A DNA stretch of 64,000 nucleotides, taken from the NCBI GenBank assembly GCA_004352715.1, contig SCFE01000012.1, positions 2,719,631-2,783,630 of the forward strand. Reading direction: 5' to 3'. Source of the stretch: Hofstenia miamia. Its lineage: Eukaryota > Xenacoelomorpha > Acoela. Of this stretch, positions 46,330-57,734 are shown piece by piece. The position numbers and the translations under genes are program-made. The stretch's first letter is position 1; each line of letters opens with the position of its first letter. The notes under the pieces were generated by a model. The model was not told where the DNA came from. It ran no database searches and saw only the letters and a list, made by a program, of their open reading frames with translations.

Positions 46330-49195
46330 TCCTTGCTTTTATATGATGAAAATGTTCAACAGACAATGCGTCCTCAACAGAACAAATCACATAAACCAGA
46401 CAACTTGTCTGATGAAAAAGACTCACATGTGAGAAAAACTCAAGTCTTAGTAAAAGTGCATCAGACTCTGACTCTGAGATGCTCCCAGCTCCGGACATCT
46501 TTAATAGCATAAGTGCACCAGGTACGGATTCAGGACCTAGTGTTGACTTTCCTTCCACTTCAACCAGCCCTACTATGTCAAAAAGTAGGGCAAAAAGAGA
46601 AAACACTCACCACATCCAATTTCATAAATCCTCATTAAACATCAAATTCTAGGAAATCTATTGCAAATCAGTTCCACAATATCTAAACACAGCAGAAAAC
46701 AATCTGCCAAGTACCAGAAACATTTAGAAAAAATGTCAAAAATTGAAGGAGAAGTACTTTATTGCAATGCGTCAAGTATGACACATTAGTAGTAACAATC
46801 TTTCCAAAGAAACCAAAATCATAGCAGCAGACCTTCTTAGTATATCTTAAAACAGGATCAACATTGGCGCCTTACCAACAACAACAGACACCAAAAAATG
46901 ACAAAAAAATAGCAAATTCATTTTCTACAAAATGGCTGTGAGAAGAACTCTGTCAAGAATAATTTATCCCCATGGCATTCATTCAAACATCGCAGATATC
47001 CAATGCAAATTCTCATTTAGTCAATCATAACATGCACTAAATGAAATTCACAATAGATCTAATGAAATAAATGCAACTAAATACAACAATTAACAATGGC
47101 CATAAATCAAAATTGAATGTCCACACTGAACCTATGAAATTGCCATAGAAAGATTACTTAACTGAATCATCACAGTGTCAAGATTGAAACACAAAACATT
47201 ATCTAGAAAAGACATCTTTGAAAAAACTCAAATACTAGATATACTAGCCACTCCAATGTTATGGCTACTAAGCTTCTTCTTAACACAAAATAACTCAATC
47301 CAAATTCCAATAACAAAAAGAGCTCATGCATGAAGTACAAAATCCTGTTTCTTTAAAATTGTGATCAAACTGCTCCCAACAAAGATAGAAAACGGGCTTC
47401 TACTTGAAACAATCATAACAACCTCCCACTCACACTAAAGAAACACAACATTGATCACTTCAAAAAATACCTTACCAAAGTAATTAATTATGAAAACCCC
47501 TTTAGATGATTGTCACCTGTCATAATACAAAATAAGTAGGAATTCATGAGAAAGACATTGACATCTTTCACACTCCCACAATATAATACATGTGGAGTTC
47601 TATATCATGATATCACTACAAAACTTACACAAACTGCAACTCACCCTTTACTATGGAAATGCTACAAAAGAGAATACTGCACTCAACTAAAGCTTATTGA
47701 AATCACAGCATTAACAAGAAAAAGGTATTACTGTACAGCTACCCCTCTACCAAATACCTAGAGTACTCATTCAGTTTTATTACAATAAATTCCAAAACAA
47801 CTGACTTGTCAGGTAGATACCTCAGAAATAAACAGATCAACTTACCATCTAAAACTCCCATACAAATCAAAGAAGAAAAAGAGGTCCTCAACAACAAAGC
47901 CACACTAAAACTTTCACCATGACTACAGGAACAAATAGATAAAGTCATTATCAAAAAAATACAAAAAATGGAGGCTATCACATCACATTTCTTTACAAAA
48001 GGAGAAGACCAAGAAATGCTAATTGAGAAACATATCCTCAACAACAAGCACCAGATTGGGATCACACCTATCTCCTTCCACCAAACAAAAATCTCCAATG
48101 TGGAATTAATAAAGACTCACTTCTTTACAGATTTCTACAAAAAAAACTCATATGCCTAATTACACCTCTACAGCAAACTGCCATGGATGTTGATTGTGCA
48201 TCAGCTAAATTTAACATTGATGGGAAATCCAAAGATGCTTAAAAAAGAACATGCAGTCTTAACATCATTGAACACCTCAACAGAAAACTAATCAGCATCA
48301 GAACAGCAGAAATCACTACCACTCACGGAAACTGGCTAGAACTAGAGAAAAAGATTGCCATGAAGATTGCATATTGCATTACCTCCTCCTATCCTAGATC
48401 TACCAGTCATCATGCCTTACACCAAGGCAAACATATATACCCAGTAAACCATGGAATCCCAAGCCAAGACCTATACTTCAACAATTACAAAGACATCTAA
48501 CACTACAAAGAAAAAAACCCAACTTAAAGCAGCAGTATGCATTTTAAAAGAAAGAAAAAGGTGAACCCATACATTTGCAAATGCATGATCTTAAATCAAA
48601 AATAGAAAACTAGAAAGTAAAAAATATTACCATTTTTGCTGGAGCAAATGACCTCATCTGGTTGAACAACTGGCAAGAGCACTTTAAATACTACAATGTC
48701 ACCAAACCCATTGAAATGGTAACAATGATTAAGGCGAGTGTAAATGATCCAGATAAGATGACAGAACAACTAATAATGGACAACATTAACTTCCTCTACA
48801 AAAATACTATGTAACATAAATTGTTACCCACAGTGTTCCAGTTTTTCTTCCCAGATTCCAAGCTGGACACCAGTGAAGCTCACATATTGGACACTGATGG
48901 GAAAATGACACTGATAATACCCTTAAAAGGCCAGAAACTTATTGTAAATTCTGTGTACCATTTCAGACAAAAATCAATAACTTATGACAAGCCATTGAAA
49001 TCACTAAAAACATTACCAATCTAAAATATATCAAATATAAAAAGAAAACTACAACTGAGATTGTACAATTTACTTCTCTCAGTTGCAATGAAGATCTCTC
49101 CAACACTCATTGGAAGGATAGACACATCCTGGAGCTATTGGATCACATGTACAAACTTCTCTATCAAATGAAAGACCTATAAACTACTATAAATA
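46330..49195 (+). pseudogene. Accessory ORF3 of element 3, long, many stops, GxND motif
   Basis: After pol, one frame reads as protein from about 46,400 to 47,520 with about a dozen nonsense codons but few shifts. It has a Ser/Asp-rich start (SASDSDSEMLPAPD), KFIFYKMAVRRTLSRIIYPH, and KTQILDILATPMLWLLSFF. Other frames continue: 47,755-48,160 (DLSGRYLRNKQINLPSKTPI), about 48,160-48,490, then 48,570-49,024 (NITIFAGANDLIWLNNWQEH, EMVTMI, NDPDKMTEQ, TVFQFFFPDSKLD) and a last segment with SNTHWKDRHILELLDHMYKL ending near 49,190. The complete product would be about 900 residues. The KFIFYKMA block aligns with ORF3 of elements 4 and 5, the GAND block with the inverted copy at 7738-8389. GxND plus a C-terminal Asp...His-Trp suggest an SGNH/GDSL-like hydrolase domain; that remains an inference. 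Confidence 0.65.
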
Positions 49196-49263
49196 AACTA
49201 TAAACTGTATTTTAGTTAGTGGACACAGAATTCCCTTCAACACAATGATACTTTGGGCGGGTA

Positions 49264-49926
49264 TGTAGTGGCAGTCCCTTCATTTGAAAATCAAACATGA
49301 GTAGTTGGGAGAGAATTCCTGAAAGTTATAGCACTGCCACTTTTAGTTTAAATTTGTAAATTCCCACCATGTGGCTTCTGCCACTGGTACCTGTTACTGT
49401 TTATGATTATTTTCAATTGTTAATTTTCTATGGCAACATTGTATGCATTCACTATAAAACTTTTAGTTTCACAGCAATTGGTTTGCTCATTAGTTTTCTC
49501 TTGTAATATTAAAGATGATTATGTCTAGCTAAATTTGTTTCATTTTGAGGAAGAGCTTGGGGGGTAGGTCTCTGGGCACATAAGTGCATCACCCTTGAAA
49601 TCATACCTCCAGTTCTTCCAGAGATCAGTTTCTATTGGCATTGCTTATTGTTAACTTAAATTCAATGGATATGAAGTTTTGCTCACAGCTTTAGCCATAA
49701 AGTGCTAGTGACAAACTCTAATTGCATGGTAAGGTTTAATTTCTGTCTCAAATGCTTGATGCTTACTTTAATTATCTTTTGCCTGCCAATCATTATACTA
49801 AATTACTGATTAGTGGTTGCGTAGACTTTCTCACAGGTGGTGCTTACTCACAGTTGTTTTCTGTGACTAATACTACAGATGTTATCTGTGCTCTATTACT
49901 ATTGTAACACTAAGCCTGTCAATGCT

Positions 49927-49929
<3 letters not shown>
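49264..49929 (+). repeat. Candidate 3' LTR of element 3
   Basis: It begins TGTAGTGGCAGTCCC two bases after the polypurine tract and ends AATGCTACA before a (TA)n run, 666 bp long, close to the 682 bp of LTR 5. It does not clearly resemble the 5' LTR, which is unexpected for one element; either the ends belong to different subfamilies or the boundaries are wrong. Confidence 0.4.

Positions 49930-49962
<33 letters not shown>
49929..49962. repeat. (TA)n microsatellite
   Basis: Uninterrupted TA run directly after the candidate LTR. Confidence 0.95.
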
Positions 49963-49966
<4 letters not shown>

Positions 49967-50321
49967 CTGCATGCTGTTTGTTATATAATGCAAATTATCA
50001 GTTTTGATTTTCAAATTTTCATAAATATTTATTTTATTCACTGATTTTTATATGTTAATCATTTAGAGACAAAACCAACTAAAATTGAATTTGCAATAAA
50101 TTACGTGTTCTTAGCACATAAGCCATGTTCATAACTTCATTATACAAAAAGTTACCTCAAAAAGAATTTTTTCTTAAATTGTTATGTTTTGGCAAACCTT
50201 ACTTTCCCATTATAATATTAGCTACATGGCTAACTTAGACAAAGTTCTTTCCAGCAAAAATTCTACTGAAGACTTTTTAAAAATTTTTGTTGCTAAAGAC
50301 TTTTAAATATTTCATATTCTA

Positions 50322-50956
50322 GTAAGCAGCCAAGCCAGTTTGTTGAAGAATTTTATTCCAAATATGTGATAGCTTAAATTGTTTTTCCTAAATTTGTCGA
50401 ATGATTCCATGCAATGTTGTAATTCTCAACTATTTCAGCTTGTCTGATTCATAAATTAATGTCCTTTATTGCGAAATGAGCTGAAAAAATTGTCATCTGA
50501 TCTATAAAATGCCTTTGATTTTTTCATGGCTTGCCATAATCATTACTACCATAAGAATTTTTCTTTAATTGTCACGAATTGAATCAGTTATGCTCCATAG
50601 TGATGCTTTGGCTTTGCTGAGAACAGTTTTTGTTAAGTNGTAAGCAGCCAAGCCAGTTTGTTGAAGAATTTTATTCCAAATATGTGATAGCTTAAATTGT
50701 TTTTCCTAAATTTGTCGAATGATTCCATGCAATGTTGTAATTCTCAACTATTTCAGCTTGTCTGATTCATAAATTAATGTCCTTTATTGCGAAATGAGCT
50801 GAAAAAATTGTCATCTGATCTATAAAATGCCTTTGATTTTTTCATGGCTTGCCATAATCATTACTACCATAAGAATTTTTCTTTAATTGTCACGAATTGA
50901 ATCAGTTATGCTCCATAGTGATGCTTTGGCTTTGCTGAGAACAGTTTTTGTTAAGT
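50322..50956. repeat. 317-bp exact duplication around a single N
   Basis: 50,322-50,638 and 50,640-50,956 appear identical, separated by the N at 50,639. Probably one locus represented twice. The sequence belongs to the left arm of the R1 inverted repeat. Confidence 0.85.
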
Positions 50957-53285
50957 ACAGGGCAACCCGCCTTGTGAAGATTTCTTCTGTGAATATACTC
51001 TCAGCAAGAGTCTCAGCACAAATGCATGCAATTGAATGAAACCCACTATCCGAGGAAATTTGATCCTTCTATGCAAAATTCAGTGAGTTTCCTTGTAACT
51101 GATTTCAACATTTGTTTTCATGACCTTTATGGATAATCAGCCTTGAAAGCCCTTTAAGCTGTGAAAACCTTTCTTCAGACATTGTTGCCTTGGAATGGAG
51201 AACTAGGCATGATTGGCCTTAAATCATTTAAGTTTCTGTACTTTTCATTGTATGCTCTAGCAATTACTTGCAAACCTAGATATACTTCAATTGCAGGAAT
51301 CCACAGCTTCTGTTTTACAGTGTTACTCGAAATATACAGTAAAACAGATATGCAACTAGCTAAATTTATTTATATTATCAGGTTTTTGAATGATTGAATC
51401 AGCAAACATAAGAAAAGCTTCACTTTCTGATTTAGGATGAACTCCTCATTTTGAATCAGCAGGCAGGGCATATGTAATAAACATTTTGCTCAAAAAATAA
51501 CATTTTCATTTGTATTTTTTTCTAAGTTTCCATTTAGGATTTTTAATTGCACTTTAAATTGTTATTATAAATATTTGATGTAGATAAAATTTATTTAGCA
51601 AACCAGAAGTATCAAGATTTTTTGGCATAGATCATGTAAACATGACTAAAATGGCTTTTTCAGTGGTGAAATTAGCTGGCCTTGAACCTAAGTTTTCAGC
51701 TCATGTCCATGCTTGGTCATATTTTATTATATTTGTTTTGAATGCTTTTGAACTGCATCATATAATCAAAACTGCTAGCTTCTATTGAAAATGAAGATTA
51801 TATCAAATATGTTCATTACTTTTACCATGTATTGGTATTTTTGATCTACAGATTTTAAAATTTTACGGATATTTTGTTCTAATAATTTTCTTTTCTTAAA
51901 AGGCATTTTGTTAGAATTTTTATTGCCTTAAAATTTAATGCACTTAGCTGCAATAAAAATTATATTCAGCTACATAAGAGAATTGCAACAAGAAAAAAGA
52001 AAAAAAGTACCTTTTTGAATTCTTTTTTACAAATGTAATATCATCCGCAGTTGCTTTATACCCCTAATTGCATATAGAAATCTATTCTTGGGGAAGCTAC
52101 TGTAGGTATAATATATTAACAAACACTAAACTGTGTTAAAACTCAAATTATTCTTGCTTATATACAAATTAACATCAACATATTTACAATTTAAATGCTA
52201 AAACGAAAAAATTTGGTCTAGCTGATTCAACAACCTTATTAGTATTTATACTTCCATTTCCATATGCCCATATAAATGTTTAATATTATATTGATATAAG
52301 CAAGAATACGCAGCCTTTTGCTTTTATGCTCTATTGATTGTGTGAAAAAGACTAACACAATGGCAAGCTTGGATACCTGCAAAAGCAAGCTTGAAGGGCA
52401 AAAACATTTTCGGTACCTTTCCTATTAAAATACCCAAACAAAAATTGTAAACATTTTAATTTCATCTTTTTATTGATAATATCTTAGTGCAAAAACTTTT
52501 GTCCACGAATTTAGCACTTAACATATAATTGCAATTATTAAATGATATTAATCATGTAGCTATTCATAGCACTACACGTCTATTTCTACGAAAATAGTAT
52601 GTAATAGACAATGGTTATGTCACTCACACACCCCAAGCATTTGAAATTAGTTGGTGAGATTTCATTGTACTTTTGCCAAATATTTATAAATTATTTGCCC
52701 ATAGCTTCCTAAAATTTGCTTAACACCATCATGCATAAGCTACACAGTCTATCTAGAAATCAAAATTGGATAAAAACATGTTGCTAAGGTTTACTTAAGC
52801 AATTCACCATCTATTTTGAGTGATTGGCAATTAGGGTTCTTTATGGGAGTATGTTCAGATGAGAGGTTTCTGGACAAATGTATAGCCTAATTGAATAGCT
52901 AAATGTCCTTCTCAGAGGATATGAGGTTCAATATATAAGAAAAAAATTTTTAGCAAGATGCAAAATTCAAATACACGGAAAAATTATTTAATTCGAATTG
53001 GGTAATTTTCTAAATTCAAAATTTGCTAATTACTATAAGTACATAACTAAGAATGTATCAGATGCATTTTATCATCCTGTCAAATTTTGTGGTGCTGAGT
53101 AAGCACTGCTTAACATAACTCTCAAAATTGCGATAAATGCTTTTCATTTCCATATCTTTTAGTTCTTGTTTGGTTTTTTCATTTAGAATATTATTGCAAG
53201 GATATCTCCCCACAGGAATACACAGCTTCATTAAAATATTTTCCAAATATCACCATTCAAGATTAATCCATTTCACTCATTTGTT
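50780..53285 (+). repeat. Dispersed repeat R1, left arm of a large inverted repeat
   Basis: It is collinear, in reverse orientation, with 59,820-61,985. Matching points include CACTCATTTGTTGG (left end 53,285; right start 59,820), the block around 52,560-52,870, the block around 51,900-52,060, the block 51,160-51,450 and the block 50,780-51,060. Divergence is roughly 15-25% with indels, so it is old. Short frames inside (51,161-51,397) are not recognisable. A third partial copy is at 19,014. Confidence 0.8.
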
Positions 53286-53474
53286 GGAATCATGAACAGA
53301 AAGTGATTCCAGCGACTTTTTACTAGTTAATGACTTTTATTTTACTATTCACACGAATGTATCATTATCAACAACATTTTTATTAATCCGAATCAGTCAA
53401 TGGACGTCATTTCCAAAATATATTTTGTATGCAATCCTTAAATAACTTAATCAATCAATGAACCTTTCAATGTC

Positions 53475-53518
<44 letters not shown>

Positions 53519-54731
53519 GATTTTTCATAGTCATACCGATATCGCGATATTTTGAGTGTTACTGAACCGAACGTACCGATTTCCCAAATTTTTATTCTGC
53601 GGACCCTAAATGTCATTAAAGAAACAAGGCAGGAAATTAAATAAATGAACTCAGCCCAAACGGTCCTATTCAACAATGTAGTAAAGGAGGCATTGAAGCC
53701 AGAATTGAAACAAGAGTCAATCTTTCCATAATTTCTCGCGTAAATGGTATCTTTGAATACAGCTTGTAATTTTAAAACTTGCAACATTTTAAGACCACAC
53801 GCTGGAATTTCAATTGTAGATTCGGATTAAAATACTTTTTCCTGTCTGTTAAAGAGTCAATGTCTTCATCTTGTAGCCACCGCATACACAATGCTATATT
53901 AGTACATCACTGACTAGACTAATATGACGCACCATTCATATTTAGAAGAAATATCCATGATAACAGTTTCAATTGTACAGTAGTAAATGTGCAGATTTAA
54001 TTGTAATTTCTATCCTTATCATTGTTTATTCCTTGAAATACTTCAAGATTTTTGCTACGGGACATTTTTATGCTCGAAATTTGAAATGGATTTGGTAGTA
54101 TTCTGAAATTCAAGTAGTAATTTTGGAAAAAATCAGTTTTCTAACATTTCCATACAAAGGTAAAGTTTTACATGATTTCACAAATAGTATAGCTGACTAC
54201 ACATTATCACAGAAGATTTTTTTGTTCGAAATATTTTTATATATCGGTACATATACCTGATGCAGATCAAAATTTAAAAGAAGATTCAACAGGAAAACTA
54301 CAAAATTTATATCCGTATGTTATATGGATTCTCTGCTTCTCTTATCCAAGGAGATCTTCTGTAATGATAATTTTACAGCTTTTATAAATTATGTTTTATC
54401 AATGTCAATCATTATCAAGAGAGACAAGCAGCTATGGTAAATTAGAACATAAACATTTTGAGGAAGAATATCGCATTTGATTTTATCTTTGACATTGGGC
54501 AGTGATATTTGAACAACACGCTTTTGAGCATAAAAATGTATGCAGAATCTGCTCAATAATGATGAATATCCAAATGCTTGTATGCGAAGCTAATAGATTT
54601 TATACAATGAAATGTAAAGAGGATTAACTATTAAACCAAAACCTTAGGAATAATTATTATGTATGATTTGGCAACATTATTGTTTGAGTGAGTGTTATAA
54701 TTGCTGATATACAAGTATATATATATATATA
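53286..54731. other. AT-rich stretch, no gene seen
   Basis: Contains TA tracts at about 53,477-53,513 and before the gap at 54,715. Nothing coding is recognised. Confidence 0.5.
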
Positions 54732-55731
54732 NNNNNNNNNNNNNNNNNNNNNNNNNNNNNNNNNNNNNNNNNNNNNNNNNNNNNNNNNNNNNNNNNNNNN
54801 NNNNNNNNNNNNNNNNNNNNNNNNNNNNNNNNNNNNNNNNNNNNNNNNNNNNNNNNNNNNNNNNNNNNNNNNNNNNNNNNNNNNNNNNNNNNNNNNNNNN
54901 NNNNNNNNNNNNNNNNNNNNNNNNNNNNNNNNNNNNNNNNNNNNNNNNNNNNNNNNNNNNNNNNNNNNNNNNNNNNNNNNNNNNNNNNNNNNNNNNNNNN
55001 NNNNNNNNNNNNNNNNNNNNNNNNNNNNNNNNNNNNNNNNNNNNNNNNNNNNNNNNNNNNNNNNNNNNNNNNNNNNNNNNNNNNNNNNNNNNNNNNNNNN
55101 NNNNNNNNNNNNNNNNNNNNNNNNNNNNNNNNNNNNNNNNNNNNNNNNNNNNNNNNNNNNNNNNNNNNNNNNNNNNNNNNNNNNNNNNNNNNNNNNNNNN
55201 NNNNNNNNNNNNNNNNNNNNNNNNNNNNNNNNNNNNNNNNNNNNNNNNNNNNNNNNNNNNNNNNNNNNNNNNNNNNNNNNNNNNNNNNNNNNNNNNNNNN
55301 NNNNNNNNNNNNNNNNNNNNNNNNNNNNNNNNNNNNNNNNNNNNNNNNNNNNNNNNNNNNNNNNNNNNNNNNNNNNNNNNNNNNNNNNNNNNNNNNNNNN
55401 NNNNNNNNNNNNNNNNNNNNNNNNNNNNNNNNNNNNNNNNNNNNNNNNNNNNNNNNNNNNNNNNNNNNNNNNNNNNNNNNNNNNNNNNNNNNNNNNNNNN
55501 NNNNNNNNNNNNNNNNNNNNNNNNNNNNNNNNNNNNNNNNNNNNNNNNNNNNNNNNNNNNNNNNNNNNNNNNNNNNNNNNNNNNNNNNNNNNNNNNNNNN
55601 NNNNNNNNNNNNNNNNNNNNNNNNNNNNNNNNNNNNNNNNNNNNNNNNNNNNNNNNNNNNNNNNNNNNNNNNNNNNNNNNNNNNNNNNNNNNNNNNNNNN
55701 NNNNNNNNNNNNNNNNNNNNNNNNNNNNNNN
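54732..55731. other. Assembly gap, exactly 1000 N
   Basis: Placeholder of unknown size. The left edge lies in a (TA)n run and the right edge inside GTPase-gene sequence. Confidence 1.
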
Positions 55732-55962
55732 TATGAATTTGGTTTAAGCGGAGGAAGAAAATATCTCGATTCATTGAAAAATGAATCAACATTGCAAAAT
55801 ATAATAAAGATGTTCAATGTAACCGATTGTTTTTTAATGCCACCCATTGGAATTCAGCAAGCACGCAGTAAAAACTACAATAAAATCTATGAGGTTGCAA
55901 AAGATACTCTGGAAGAATGCACAAATGGCGAAGTTGTGACGCAAGAATTCAATGAGCATGTA
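55732..55962 (+). pseudogene. Partial second copy of the GBP-like GTPase gene
   Basis: These 231 bases equal 56,838-57,068 of the intact gene except for one base (CTCGATT versus CTAGATT). They encode residues of the distal GTPase domain (YEFGLSGGRKYLDSLKNE onward). The match ends at a single N (55,963) and a short TA run. Either a very recent tandem copy mostly hidden in the gap or a duplicated contig end explains it. It is not functional as seen. Confidence 0.8.
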
Positions 55963-56284
55963 NATATATATATCAACTATTTATTAAAATATTCAAATAT
56001 CTTTTAATTGTAGAATTCTAGTAGGAAAGTATCATTAGTAGATGTGTAGGATAATATTTTCAATATGCAAATGATTGCTATTGATATTGTATCCAAAGTG
56101 TAAGAAATTTTGTACAAATCTATGTTTCCATTTCTTGATAAACAAACTATTTGAAATAGGAGGAAAAATTTACAGTGATTTTGCAAAATTTTATATCAAA
56201 TTGAAATATCTTAAAAACATTCCTTGAATTGCAGCAAAATCTTGATAAAATGTAATCAATTATTTTCAAGATATTATGTACAGT

Positions 56285-56294
56285 ATTATTTTAG
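56285..56294 (+). promoter_or_regulatory. Possible splice (or trans-splice) acceptor before the GTPase ATG
   Basis: TTATTTTAG ends at 56,294, 15 bases before the start codon at 56,310. The T-rich run plus AG fits a 3' splice site, so a 5'-UTR intron or spliced leader may precede the single coding exon. Confidence 0.4.
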
Positions 56295-56309
56295 GTGACT
56301 CAATAAACA

Positions 56310-57734
56310 ATGGATCTTGATGCTAAAAAGATTTTGAACGTAGATGGGGATGGCAAACTTCGTATAAATCAATCAGAAATTTCAAAATTGCTAAAAAATA
56401 ACGAAAGAAAATCGAAAGTTGTCAGCATATTTGGAACAACCAGAGCTGGAAAGTCATACATTATGAACGTAATTAAGAAAAAATTAGAAGGCTATAATGA
56501 AAGAGCTCTTAGAGGCTTTGAAAGTCAGAATGGTACAAGTAGTGTAACAAAAGGGTTCTGGTGCATTGAAAGTTTCGAAAAATATGATAGATCGTTGTCA
56601 TACCTGCTTTGTGATACAGAAGGCGCATTTGAAATGGGAAAGCACACTGAAATAGCTGCAAAATTAATGGCAGTATCAGCGATCGTAAGTGACTGTTTAA
56701 TTATCAACATTAGAAATCTAATCTCAGCTAATGAAATTAATTTTTTTAACGCATTTTTAAATCAGGCAAATTTTGAAAATTCCAGAAAATTTAATCAGCT
56801 TCTATTTCTAATTCGCAACTGGGAATCCCCAGATCAATATGAATTTGGTTTAAGCGGAGGAAGAAAATATCTAGATTCATTGAAAAATGAATCAACATTG
56901 CAAAATATAATAAAGATGTTCAATGTAACCGATTGTTTTTTAATGCCACCCATTGGAATTCAGCAAGCACGCAGTAAAAACTACAATAAAATCTATGAGG
57001 TTGCAAAAGATACTCTGGAAGAATGCACAAATGGCGAAGTTGTGACGCAAGAATTCAATGAGCATGTAAATGAATTGATCACTTATATTGTAAATGATAT
57101 TAGAAGTTCAACTGAATTAAAATACTTAGAAATTGTAATTAAAGGAATGGTTAATAAGCTTAACAGCAATGAGCAAATACATATTTATGATTTGCAAACA
57201 GCAAATGAAGAAATTATTGAAGCAAAAAAGAAAAATGAAGAGCTCAATAAAGATTTTGCAGAACAAAAAGAATCATTGATAAGACAACTTAAGGCCATGG
57301 AAAAAAAACTGGAAAATATTTCCAAGGAAAATGAAAAAAGTAAACATCAGCTTGATAGTCTTGCCAAAGACGTGCACACTCTTCAAATTGACAACCATGG
57401 ATTAAAAATAATTTCTAAGGAAAAAGAAGAAAAAATAAAGCAGATTGAAAATAGTGCCAAAAACCTGCATGCTCTTCAAATTGAAAAGCATAAATTAGAA
57501 CTAGATTTAGCAGAAAATGGTAACTATGTTGAATATATCGAAAGAAAAAATGAAGAATTAGAACGATTGAATGAAGAATATAAACAAAAGTGTGAAGGAA
57601 TTAAGAAGGAAGTGGCAAAGACCAAGCCAGGTCCAGGTATTGTAACAAAAGTTCTAAGAATAATTACATCTCCACTTCGATTTGCTGGTGGATTAGCTAA
57701 GTCTATATTTTCGCCCAAGCTTATGCTTAAGTGA
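56310..57734 (+). CDS. GBP/atlastin-like large GTPase with coiled-coil tail
   Basis: A complete 474-codon frame in one exon, the only intact gene here. It starts like guanylate-binding proteins (VDGDGKLRIN, residues 11-20). The GTPase features are the P-loop FGTTRAGKS (41-49), the switch I Thr in SVTKGFW (80), DTEG (102-105) as in GBPs and atlastins, and IRNW at 168-171, where the family has RD; this Asp-to-Asn change sits in the guanine-specificity motif. Residues about 298-432 are a Lys/Glu-rich coiled coil with an internal ~31-residue repeat (351 and 382), replacing the helical domain of vertebrate GBPs. The end (GPGIVTKVLRIITSPLRFAG...) is amphipathic and could attach to membranes. In animals such dynamin-like proteins act in cell-autonomous defence or membrane fusion; the role here is inferred. 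An ATTAAA poly(A)-signal candidate lies at about 57,786. Confidence 0.9.
   Translation: MDLDAKKILNVDGDGKLRINQSEISKLLKNNERKSKVVSIFGTTRAGKSYIMNVIKKKLEGYNERALRGFESQNGTSSVTKGFWCIESFEKYDRSLSYLLCDTEGAFEMGKHTEIAAKLMAVSAIVSDCLIINIRNLISANEINFFNAFLNQANFENSRKFNQLLFLIRNWESPDQYEFGLSGGRKYLDSLKNESTLQNIIKMFNVTDCFLMPPIGIQQARSKNYNKIYEVAKDTLEECTNGEVVTQEFNEHVNELITYIVNDIRSSTELKYLEIVIKGMVNKLNSNEQIHIYDLQTANEEIIEAKKKNEELNKDFAEQKESLIRQLKAMEKKLENISKENEKSKHQLDSLAKDVHTLQIDNHGLKIISKEKEEKIKQIENSAKNLHALQIEKHKLELDLAENGNYVEYIERKNEELERLNEEYKQKCEGIKKEVAKTKPGPGIVTKVLRIITSPLRFAGGLAKSIFSPKLMLK

Larger units (their letters stand above)
43727..49263 (+). mobile_element. Ty3/gypsy element 3, internal region with deletions
   Basis: The order is primer site, gag N-terminus, RT, RNase H, part of integrase, GPY/F module, long ORF3, polypurine tract (TTTGGGCGGG, 49,252-49,261). 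Protease, capsid and the RT N-terminus are deleted: gag coiled coil passes into RT within about 10 bases at 44,420. The zinc-binding part of integrase is deleted as well (near 45,260). Most pol damage is point nonsense rather than frameshift. Confidence 0.85.

Noticed and set aside
46330-47520. Alternative genetic code in ORF3 of element 3, because there are many stops but few shifts
   Set aside because: TAA, TAG and TGA all occur, other copies are broken differently, and the GTPase gene uses the standard code. Point decay is simpler.
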